Positions 1-5,408 of a stretch of DNA of 6,860 nucleotides are shown here, piece by piece. Position numbers and translations under genes: made by a program. Positions within the stretch are counted from its first letter, which is position 1. Every line of letters begins with the position of its first letter. Below the pieces are notes generated by a model that worked only from the letters and a program-made list of their open reading frames with translations, did not search any database and was not told the origin of the DNA. Source of the DNA: Bacteroidales bacterium (GTDB lineage: Bacteria; Bacteroidota; Bacteroidia; Bacteroidales; P3); NCBI GenBank assembly GCA_023227645.1, contig JALNVJ010000086.1, positions 1 to 6,860 of the forward strand, written 5' to 3'.

Positions 1-917
1 AAGAGGACAAATAGGTCGTTTTTCTCTTGTACTAGCCTAGATCGTTGAATAGTTACATCAATATTTGATTTCTCATATTTAAAAGGGTCTGTTACTATGG
101 TGAAATCTTTAAAGGCAAAGCATTTTGAATAATCTAGTTTGCTTTGTGCATTAGGATCAATTGGGTCGCCGTCAAACATAATATCACAAATATCAACCCC
201 TTCGGCCGAAAGTGCAATATCGAAACTATCGGGTGCCGAACACATAGCAAACATAAAGCCACCTCCTGAAACAAAATCACTTATACTCTTTGCTACTGCA
301 AGTTTAAGTTGTGATACTTTATTAAATCCAAATTTCTTTGCCGTTGTTTCATTTGCCAAAACATCTTCTTGGTACCATAATTGATTGCGATAATTTGCCC
401 AAAACTTACCGTACTGTCCTGTAAAATCTTCGTGGTGAAGGTGTAGCCAGTCGTACATTGGTAATACTCCTTTCATAATTTCCTCATCATATATAACATC
501 ATAAGGTATTTCGGCATATGTCAGAACAAGGGTTACGGCATCATCCCAAGGTAATTTATTTTTTGGGGAATAGACTGCAATCTTAGGAGCGTTTAGGAGT
601 TTAACAACATCCATATTTGTTTCTGGTTCTGCAATTTCATTTAGTATTTGAGCAGCCTGAATATCTGCAATATTATTATAGCTTACCCCTCTTAGCTTAC
701 ATTCTTTTTCAATTTTTTGATCGTAATTTATTAGGAAAGATCCTCCCCTATAATTTAATAACCAACTAACCTCTCCCCCTTGTTTAAGTATCCAATATGA
801 AATCCCATAAGCTTTTAAATGATTTTTTTGAGAATCATCCATTGGAATAAGCAGGTAGAGAGCGAATGAATTTAGGCTCAAAAGAATTGTTGCTATAAAT
901 ATTATGGTTCTTTTCAT
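1..917 (-). CDS. Secreted 'asparagine synthetase B'-like protein of Bacteroidota (3' end outside window)
   Basis: The minus frame is open from an ATG at 917 to the window edge, giving 305 residues with the C-terminus missing. Residues 1-19 form a signal peptide: Lys-Arg, a hydrophobic core, and a likely cut after Ser-Phe-Ala19. The mature part starts LYLLIPMDDSQ and continues with a region rich in Gly, Trp and Tyr. Residues 156-165 read DWLHLHHEDF. Residues 218-226 read GGGFMFAMC, which looks like the nucleophile elbow of a class I glutamine-amidotransferase-like fold with Cys226 at the turn. I recall proteins of this kind in Bacteroidota labelled asparagine synthetase B. However, the N-terminal Cys2 nucleophile of true AsnB is absent and no ATP-pyrophosphatase loop is visible, so that name is doubtful. 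The gene starts 9 bases after the dnaB stop without a Shine-Dalgarno sequence and is probably co-transcribed with dnaB. The gene is certain; its function is unknown. Confidence 0.8.
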   Translation of the reverse strand, partial: MKRTIIFIATILLSLNSFALYLLIPMDDSQKNHLKAYGISYWILKQGGEVSWLLNYRGGSFLINYDQKIEKECKLRGVSYNNIADIQAAQILNEIAEPETNMDVVKLLNAPKIAVYSPKNKLPWDDAVTLVLTYAEIPYDVIYDEEIMKGVLPMYDWLHLHHEDFTGQYGKFWANYRNQLWYQEDVLANETTAKKFGFNKVSQLKLAVAKSISDFVSGGGFMFAMCSAPDSFDIALSAEGVDICDIMFDGDPIDPNAQSKLDYSKCFAFKDFTIVTDPFKYEKSNIDVTIQRSRLVQEKNDLFVL

Positions 918-926
918 ATCAATTAG

Positions 927-2471
927 CTAAAACCCGTTATTATTATCGGATGGGAAATCATCATCAATTTCATCATTCATCTTCGATTCAAATATCACAG
1001 AAGCACGACCACTACTGTCAAAATTGGTGTTTCCTTCCATTGAAGGCAAAGAACTCTGATCCATAGCATATTCTTTATTAAGGAATTTAGCAAACTGACC
1101 TATAAACCTCAAACGAACCTCACCAATTGGTCCTGAACGGTGTTTTGCAATTATTACATCTGCCATTCCTAAGGTAGGTCCGTTATCATCACCTTCTGTA
1201 AGTCCATAATATTCTGGACGATAAATAAACATTACAATATCGGCATCTTGCTCAATTGCACCAGACTCTCTAAGGTCGGATAGCATTGGTTTTTTGGTTC
1301 CCCCACGTGTTTCAACCGCACGAGAAAGCTGAGCCAAAGCAAGTACAGGAACTCCCAATTCTTTAGAAAGTGCTTTTAACTGACGAGATATTGTTGAAAT
1401 TTCTTGCTCCCTATTTCCATTCTTATTATCGGAATTGCCACTCATAAGTTGGAGGTAGTCGATAAATATCATCTTAATACCATATTTCTGCTTTAACCTA
1501 CGACATTTAGCCCTAAGTTCAAAAATCTTTAGTTGAGGAGTGTCATCAATATAAATTGGAGCCTTTGCTAGTCTTCCTATATCTTGTAAACGTTCTGTTT
1601 CATCTTTCCTAAGCTGGTCTCCTTTTCTAAGCCTATCACCAGATATTTCAACCTCGGAGGAAATTAAACGCATGGTAAGTTCCAGAGCGGTCATTTCCAG
1701 AGAGAAAAAAGCAATAGGGATATTATGATCAACTGCCATATTCCTTGCCATTGAAAGAGCTAGAGCTGTTTTTCCCATTGCAGGACGAGCAGCCAAGATA
1801 ATTAATGTCCCCTTATGAAAACCAGTTGTTACACTATCTAAATCTCTAAACCCTGAAGGCACACCAGATGTCATACCACCAGCCTTTTGAGCCGCTTCAA
1901 TTTCTTGCTGAGCCTCAAAGAGCAAAGATTCCAATTGTTGAAAATCACTTTTGAAGTTCTTATCACTAATATCCATTAAATTGGTTTCGGTCTTATCCAA
2001 AAGTGCAATAACATCGGTGGTTTCTTCATAAGCATCCTTAATAGTTTCGGTTGAAACTCTAATAAGTTCTCTTTGGATGTATTTTTCAGAAAGGATTCTT
2101 GCGTGATATTCAATATGAGCACCAGAGGTAACACGGGAAGTTAGGGATGAAATCTTATAGGCACCACCCACCATTTCTAAGGTACCATTCTTTTTAAGTT
2201 GTTCAACCACTGTTAGTATGTCAACAGGAGAGCTATTATAGAAAAGTTGTTTTATTGCCTTAAAAATCTCTCTATATTCAGGTGTATAGAAATAATCCTC
2301 ACGAATTATATCAATTGAATTAGTTACCGCATCCTGATCTAAGAGCAAGCCACCCAAAACTGCCTCTTCTAAGTCAAGAGCCTGAGGGGGTATTTTACCA
2401 TTTAGAGCAAAGGCCTGATCGGCGGTAAGACGTGAAGTCTTCGATTTAAAAGCATTTTCTTTCTTTTCCAT
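927..2471 (-). CDS. dnaB: Replicative DNA helicase DnaB
   Basis: This is the hexameric helicase that unwinds DNA at the replication fork, moves 5' to 3' and recruits primase. Residue numbers here count from an in-frame TTG at 2480; the preferred ATG start at 2471 is residue 4 and gives 514 residues. The primase-interacting N-terminal domain spans about 31-135 (PPQALDLEEAVLGGLL onward), followed by a linker to about 205. The RecA-like domain has Walker A at 230-239 (AARPAMGKTA), the catalytic Glu in FFSLEM (258-263), Walker B at 337-346 (MIFIDYLQLM), QLSRAVETR at 384-392, the LRESGAIEQDADI segment from 403 and the arginine-finger region KHRSGPIG at 446-453. No intein interrupts the motifs. The last 45 or so residues form a non-conserved acidic tail. 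ATG 2471 is preferred because the TTG overlaps the promoter -7 box. Identification is firm. Confidence 0.97.
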   Translation of the reverse strand: MEKKENAFKSKTSRLTADQAFALNGKIPPQALDLEEAVLGGLLLDQDAVTNSIDIIREDYFYTPEYREIFKAIKQLFYNSSPVDILTVVEQLKKNGTLEMVGGAYKISSLTSRVTSGAHIEYHARILSEKYIQRELIRVSTETIKDAYEETTDVIALLDKTETNLMDISDKNFKSDFQQLESLLFEAQQEIEAAQKAGGMTSGVPSGFRDLDSVTTGFHKGTLIILAARPAMGKTALALSMARNMAVDHNIPIAFFSLEMTALELTMRLISSEVEISGDRLRKGDQLRKDETERLQDIGRLAKAPIYIDDTPQLKIFELRAKCRRLKQKYGIKMIFIDYLQLMSGNSDNKNGNREQEISTISRQLKALSKELGVPVLALAQLSRAVETRGGTKKPMLSDLRESGAIEQDADIVMFIYRPEYYGLTEGDDNGPTLGMADVIIAKHRSGPIGEVRLRFIGQFAKFLNKEYAMDQSSLPSMEGNTNFDSSGRASVIFESKMNDEIDDDFPSDNNNGF

Positions 2472-2477
2472 AGACTG

Positions 2478-2508
2478 CAAAGATAAAACAAATAAAAAAA
2501 GAAAGCAA
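2478..2508 (-). promoter_or_regulatory. Bacteroidota-type promoter for dnaB
   Basis: On the minus strand, TATCTTTG at 2485-2478 fits the Bacteroidota -7 consensus TAnnTTTG. A TTG at 2508-2506 lies exactly 20 bases upstream and fits the -33 element. Only 6 bases separate the -7 box from the dnaB ATG at 2471, so the mRNA should be leaderless or nearly so. The TTG codon at 2480 falls inside this box and is therefore unlikely to be translated. Confidence 0.7.
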
Positions 2509-2514
2509 TTTCAA

Positions 2515-2545
2515 ATGAAAAAGATTAAATATAATATTATCTTTG
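2515..2545 (+). promoter_or_regulatory. Bacteroidota-type promoter for the CPBP protease gene
   Basis: TATCTTTG at 2538-2545 is the same -7 octamer as in the opposing dnaB promoter and is followed by the same CA. At the matching -33 position (2515-2517) the sequence is ATG rather than TTG, one base off consensus, so this promoter is probably weaker. The gene's ATG is 19 bases downstream of the box, leaving a short leader with no Shine-Dalgarno sequence. Confidence 0.6.
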
Positions 2546-2564
2546 CATCTTAAACTATTTGATT

Positions 2565-3764
2565 ATGAAATCATATCTAAAGAAAAATAATAATTGGCTC
2601 TATGTTTCTGGAATTACCCTCTATGTATTTGGAATCATTCTTAGTACAATATTTGATAAGGATGTAAGTATGGAGGACAATCCAATAATTGGAATGATTT
2701 CCCAGATGAATGGGTGGATAATGCTTATATATATTGCGGTAATTGCACCTATATTAGAGGAAATCTCCTTTCGCTCTTGGACAGTGAATAAGAAATGGAC
2801 AAAATACTTAAGTTTGATTCTATCCACCATATTTTTACTTTTAGCCAATCCATATATTGGAGGTATTTATTTTCTATCATTCTTAGCTGTAATTGTATTT
2901 TTAAAGAATAAACCAAAGCCAACCCTAATAAGTCTTATTCTAATAACAACCATAGGTTTTACTCTAGCACATATTGGAAATTTTGAAAAAAATATATTCT
3001 TAATTTCCACACCTGTGTATATTGGTATAACCTTTGTATTTACTTATATTGCACTAAGATTCAAACTAAGATATTCGATGATTGCCCATGGCTTATATAA
3101 TTTCTCCCTCCTCCTACTAGGTGGATTTATTATTCCTTTTGGAAATAGTATAATTCTTAATGAAGGGAACTATGAAGGATGCCTAAAACCTGTTTCCGGA
3201 TTATACTCTAAAAAAGGTACTGATAATTATGGTGGATACTCTGCAAATATCAGCAAGACTATGCTACCCGAAATAATATCTATGCTAGAGTTTGATAGCG
3301 ATTACAAAATAAAGACCTATCCTAAGGGATATTCATTCTATAACCTAGAAGTAAAAACCAAAGACACCCTAAACAAAATTGATCTAAAAGCTCTAAGCCA
3401 AGAAATTATTAAGAAGGCAAATCTTAGATTAGACACAATAATAGTATTAAAAGATGCCTTTTTTGTGGAGATTAGAGATGTGGAAGAGATAAAAAGAGAG
3501 GTAAAAGAAAAGATGAAGGTTGATGAATTTCCAGCAAGTCTTTCTGGGATAATAAATAGTATATCACGATTTTATAATCAAACAATAATAATACCAGAAG
3601 AATATAATAACTTAATGGTTGAATATAAGAAAGAATTCTCTACCCTCTCAAGTGATAAAAGATTTGAAGATATTAGAAAAGATTTAGAAAAAGAATATGG
3701 AATTATACTAAAACCAAAGAAAGCTCAAGTGAAAGTTATTAGGATATTTGAGGAGATAAAATAG
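2565..3764 (+). CDS. CPBP-family intramembrane metalloprotease fused to a DUF3738-like C-terminal domain
   Basis: ATG 2565 gives 399 residues; a TTG two codons upstream is less likely. Residues 1-195 are a multi-pass CPBP (CAAX-protease/bacteriocin-processing) domain with all family motifs: E65-E66-x-x-x-R70 (EEISFR), F132-x-x-x-H136 (FTLAH) and H175-x-x-x-N179 (HGLYN). Hydrophobic segments lie near 11-31, 42-64, 80-95, 98-113, 118-138, 144-164 and 172-192. Positive charges in KSYLKK, NKKWTK, KNKPKP and RFKLRY suggest seven spans with the N-terminus in the cytosol and the C-terminus in the periplasm. Residues about 200-399 are soluble and follow the order of DUF3738/TIGR03435: GCLKPVSG, a mid segment GYSFYNLEVK, an ALSQEII...LRL segment, and the end YGIILKPKKAQVKVIRIFEEIK in two parts (378-388 and 389-399). 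The domain match is from memory of the family pattern. Substrate unknown. One 60-base stretch (3541-3600) has 14 G/C, against 25 in a dnaB stretch (1321-1380), hinting at an acquired gene. Confidence 0.85.
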   Translation: MKSYLKKNNNWLYVSGITLYVFGIILSTIFDKDVSMEDNPIIGMISQMNGWIMLIYIAVIAPILEEISFRSWTVNKKWTKYLSLILSTIFLLLANPYIGGIYFLSFLAVIVFLKNKPKPTLISLILITTIGFTLAHIGNFEKNIFLISTPVYIGITFVFTYIALRFKLRYSMIAHGLYNFSLLLLGGFIIPFGNSIILNEGNYEGCLKPVSGLYSKKGTDNYGGYSANISKTMLPEIISMLEFDSDYKIKTYPKGYSFYNLEVKTKDTLNKIDLKALSQEIIKKANLRLDTIIVLKDAFFVEIRDVEEIKREVKEKMKVDEFPASLSGIINSISRFYNQTIIIPEEYNNLMVEYKKEFSTLSSDKRFEDIRKDLEKEYGIILKPKKAQVKVIRIFEEIK

Positions 3765-3771
3765 ATCCTTA

Positions 3772-3856
3772 TTTCATTTTCCTAGATCTCTGTTTCATTT
3801 TTTTAAAACGGCGATTCAGTAAATTATTACGGCGTTTCATTTTCCTGAAACGCCGT
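3772..3856. repeat. Three tandem copies of a small palindromic unit, two decayed
   Basis: TTTCATTTTCCT occurs at 3772-3783 and again at 3835-3846. Between them, TTTCATTTTTTTAAAACGGCG (3793-3813, 21 bases, written here as TTTCATTTTTTT plus AAAACGGCG) matches the intact unit at 3835-3855 at 17 of 21 positions. Only the last copy keeps its full inverted repeat. The pattern suggests that a mobile or amplified hairpin landed or duplicated next to the gene end and that the older copies have degraded. Confidence 0.5.
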
Positions 3857-3865
3857 TTTATTTTT
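3829..3865 (+). terminator. Intrinsic terminator of the CPBP gene
   Basis: A perfect 11-bp stem, ACGGCGTTTCA (3829-3839) pairing with TGAAACGCCGT (3846-3856), closes a 6-base TTTTCC loop. It is followed on the plus strand by TTTTATTTTT. It starts 64 bases after the CPBP stop. The minus-strand exit has no T run, so termination is directional. An alternative pairing uses AAAACGGCG (3805-3813) with CGCCGTTTT (3851-3859). Confidence 0.85.
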
Positions 3866-3881
3866 GGTAACTTTTGGGCAT

Positions 3882-3951
3882 AAAAAAAAGAAAGAGTATT
3901 TAATCGCTACTAAGCTTCGCCTTTGCCTTGCTATAACTAAACACTCTTTCT
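3882..3951 (-). terminator. Intrinsic terminator, minus strand
   Basis: On the minus strand, AGAAAGAGT (3951-3943), one mismatch, then TTTA (3941-3938) pair with TAAA (3902-3899), one mismatch, then ACTCTTTCT (3897-3889). The 3' arm runs directly into eight T residues (3889-3882). The 35-nt loop is longer than usual. It would end both the candidate small RNA and any read-through from the PPTase gene. This hairpin excludes the small RNA's terminal 5'/3' stem, because both use 3889-3899. Confidence 0.75.
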
Positions 3952-4049
3952 CGGTTCAAAAATATTAAAATCAGAAATTATGAATTTAAACCAAGGATTT
4001 CATCTTTCTACAACTTCTATAGTAAAGCGAAGGTTTTTATCATACTTTC
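3882..4049 (-). ncRNA. Candidate small RNA of about 168 nt with a 6S-like rod structure
   Basis: A promoter (4085-4055) and an intrinsic terminator (3951-3882) enclose about 168 nt on the minus strand with no open frame. The two ends are complementary. Terminal stem: 4050-4045 with 3894-3889, continuing 4044-4042 with 3899-3897. Long stem: CTTCGC 4032-4027 with GCGAAG 3920-3915, TTT 4026-4024 with AAA 3924-3922, and CTATA 4022-4018 with TATAG 3935-3931. Apical stem of 11 pairs: 3995-3985 with 3960-3950, closing a 24-nt loop. Between the long and apical stems lies a bubble of about 21 by 13 nt. A closing stem, large central bubble and apical stem are the layout of 6S RNA, which binds RNA polymerase holoenzyme by mimicking open promoter DNA. 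Known 6S RNAs are usually 160-200 nt. The structure is from hand pairing only. It could instead be an unrelated sRNA or the 3' UTR of the PPTase operon. The exact 5' end is inferred. Confidence 0.5.
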
Positions 4050-4054
4050 TTTGA

Positions 4055-4085
4055 CAAATATACATCATAAAACTTCCTTTGTCAA
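4055..4085 (-). promoter_or_regulatory. Bacteroidota-type promoter for the candidate small RNA
   Basis: On the minus strand, TATATTTG at 4062-4055 fits TAnnTTTG. A TTG at 4085-4083 lies exactly 20 bases upstream, the same spacing as the dnaB promoter. No protein frame follows; the transcript would run to the terminator ending at 3882. An inverted repeat TTGACAAA (4051-4058) / TTTGTCAA (4078-4085) overlaps both elements and could be an operator. Confidence 0.6.
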
Positions 4086-4159
4086 GTCTTTTATGCAATA
4101 AAATAAATATCTTATAGAAATGCTATTGAATTTCAGTGATTTAAACCACTTTCTTTTTG

Positions 4160-4729
4160 CTATTTTTCTTGGCAAAGGGAAATGAATATCTTCTTATCTT
4201 CAATAAAATGGCATTGAATATCTACCTCAATGGTGATATTTTGAATTTGAGGGGGATTTACAAGAGGATTTACTTGAAATATATTAAAACTATTGGCTAT
4301 TCCTGAGCCTGTGCATTTAACATAGGCCTCTTTTAATGTCCAAATCTTGGTAAATAATATATCTCTCTCTTGTTCATCTTTTGTTTCTTCCAACAACTTT
4401 ATCTCTGAGGGATGGAAAAATCTATTAACTAATGACTTATTATATGTTCTTATTTTTTCAATATCTATTCCTATTGGCGTATCACTTAATGCTATTGCTA
4501 TATATTCTTTTGTGTGAGATATGGAAAAATGTAGGTCTTTATTAAAAGGGAAGAAGGGCTTTCCTTCAACAGTTTTTTCAATTTTGCTGTCAAATTTAAA
4601 GCCCTTCTCCTCTATTATTTGGATTAGTATTTGCTTAGACCAAGTTGATATTTGCTTTTGAATTGGTAAGGAATTATCCTCTCCAAACATTTCTCTAGCT
4701 TTATCAATATGGTATAGAAAATACTCCAA
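4160..4729 (-). CDS. 4'-phosphopantetheinyl transferase, Sfp type
   Basis: This cytosolic enzyme transfers the phosphopantetheine arm of coenzyme A to a serine of acyl or peptidyl carrier proteins. The 189 residues show the Sfp motifs in order: GKPFF (56-60); FSISH (68-72), whose His contacts CoA; GIDIE (87-91), with Asp89 and Glu91 as Mg ligands; and W130-x-x-K133-E134-A135-Y136-x-K138 (WTLKEAYVK). It is shorter than Bacillus Sfp (224) but much longer than AcpS (about 120). The start is a TTG: no ATG or GTG lies upstream before the in-frame stop at 4750-4748, and the first ATG (residue 14) would remove the N-terminal strand. A TAAGG sequence sits just upstream. It begins 11 bases after the isomerase stop, so it is probably translated from the same mRNA. 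No synthase or carrier protein is visible here, so it may serve fatty-acid ACP or a distant cluster. Confidence 0.92.
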   Translation of the reverse strand: MEYFLYHIDKAREMFGEDNSLPIQKQISTWSKQILIQIIEEKGFKFDSKIEKTVEGKPFFPFNKDLHFSISHTKEYIAIALSDTPIGIDIEKIRTYNKSLVNRFFHPSEIKLLEETKDEQERDILFTKIWTLKEAYVKCTGSGIANSFNIFQVNPLVNPPQIQNITIEVDIQCHFIEDKKIFISLCQEK

Positions 4730-4740
4730 AGCCTTAGGTC

Positions 4741-5364
4741 TTATTCGTTAATTCCAAGTAGTTCAACTTCGAATACTAATGTACTTCCTGCAGGAATTGT
4801 TCCAACTGGAGAGTCTCCATAAGCAAGGTCTGCTGGGATAATGAATTTGTATTTTGAACCCACACTCATCAACTGTACACCTTCTGTCCAACCTGGGATA
4901 ACTTGATTTAATGGGAATGATATTGGTTCTTGTCTTTCAACAGATGAATCAAATACTTCACCATTTAATAAGGTTCCATGATAATGAACTTTTACTGTAT
5001 CGGTTGGTTTTGGTTTTGCTCCCTCAGCTGGTTGAATAACTTCGTATTGAAGTCCGCTTTCTGTTTGAACAACTCCTGCTTTCTCAAGGTTTGTTTTCAT
5101 AAAAACCACTCCCTCTTCTCTAGCTTGAAGTCCTAGTTGTTGCATTTGAGCTTGTTTTTTCATTTGCATTTCTTGTTGCCAAGCGCCCATAACTGCATTT
5201 TTATCCTCATCTGTTAATAGATTTTGGTTATTTCCATTAGCAGCTTGCCTAAGAGCTTCAATCATTATCTCTATATCTAAGTCGTAACCTTCTCTGATAA
5301 AGCTATTACCAATATCTTCTCCAATTATATAGCTTACCTTAGCCTTGTCTGTGTTTAATTCCAT
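4741..5364 (-). CDS. fklB: FKBP-type peptidyl-prolyl cis-trans isomerase, FklB-like
   Basis: The enzyme catalyses cis-trans isomerisation of X-Pro bonds. Its 207 residues nearly equal E. coli FklB (206) and have the same two-part layout. An N-terminal helical dimerisation domain (about 1-95) contains a Met/Gln-rich stretch at 62-78. It is followed by the FKBP domain (about 100-205) from TESGLQYEVI to LVFEVELLGI. Pocket residues expected from FKBP12 are present: Tyr128, Phe138-Asp139, Phe150, Val155-Ile156, Trp159, Tyr182, Ile190 and Phe198. The N-terminus MELNTDKAKVSYIIGEDIG has no signal peptide, which points to the cytosol and away from FkpA and Mip. ATG 5364 follows an A-rich leader. It lies 44 bases after the S46 peptidase stop and 11 bases before the PPTase start. 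The symbol rests on length and lack of a signal peptide. Confidence 0.93.
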   Translation of the reverse strand: MELNTDKAKVSYIIGEDIGNSFIREGYDLDIEIMIEALRQAANGNNQNLLTDEDKNAVMGAWQQEMQMKKQAQMQQLGLQAREEGVVFMKTNLEKAGVVQTESGLQYEVIQPAEGAKPKPTDTVKVHYHGTLLNGEVFDSSVERQEPISFPLNQVIPGWTEGVQLMSVGSKYKFIIPADLAYGDSPVGTIPAGSTLVFEVELLGINE

Positions 5365-5408
5365 GTGTTTTTGTTTATTTGTTTATTTGTGATTGATTGT
5401 GTTTTATT
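5365..5408 (-). promoter_or_regulatory. A-rich leader of the isomerase gene with short tandem repeats
   Basis: On the minus strand the 44 bases before the isomerase ATG contain AAATAAAC twice in tandem (5388-5381 and 5380-5373), then AAAAACAC next to the ATG. An AATCAATC repeat lies just upstream. There is no Shine-Dalgarno sequence and no TAnnTTTG box, which favours co-transcription from the peptidase gene and the A-rich translation starts typical of Bacteroidota. Confidence 0.5.

Noticed and set aside
139..384. 81-residue plus-strand open frame
   Set aside because: It lies antisense within the secreted protein gene, whose minus frame has a signal peptide and coherent protein sequence. The plus frame shows no domain or promoter.
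2559..2564. TTG start for the CPBP gene
   Set aside because: It adds only two residues; the ATG at 2565 has the hydrophilic Lys-rich start expected and a better position relative to the promoter.
2621..2848. 75-residue minus-strand open frame
   Set aside because: It overlaps the CPBP gene, which has clear motifs, and merely mirrors its hydrophobic codons.
4135..4150. Dyad AGTGATTTAAACCACT after the PPTase stop
   Set aside because: Pairing is weak (4 bp plus a wobble) with no T run on the minus strand, so I do not call it a terminator. Short A/T-rich dyads are common by chance.
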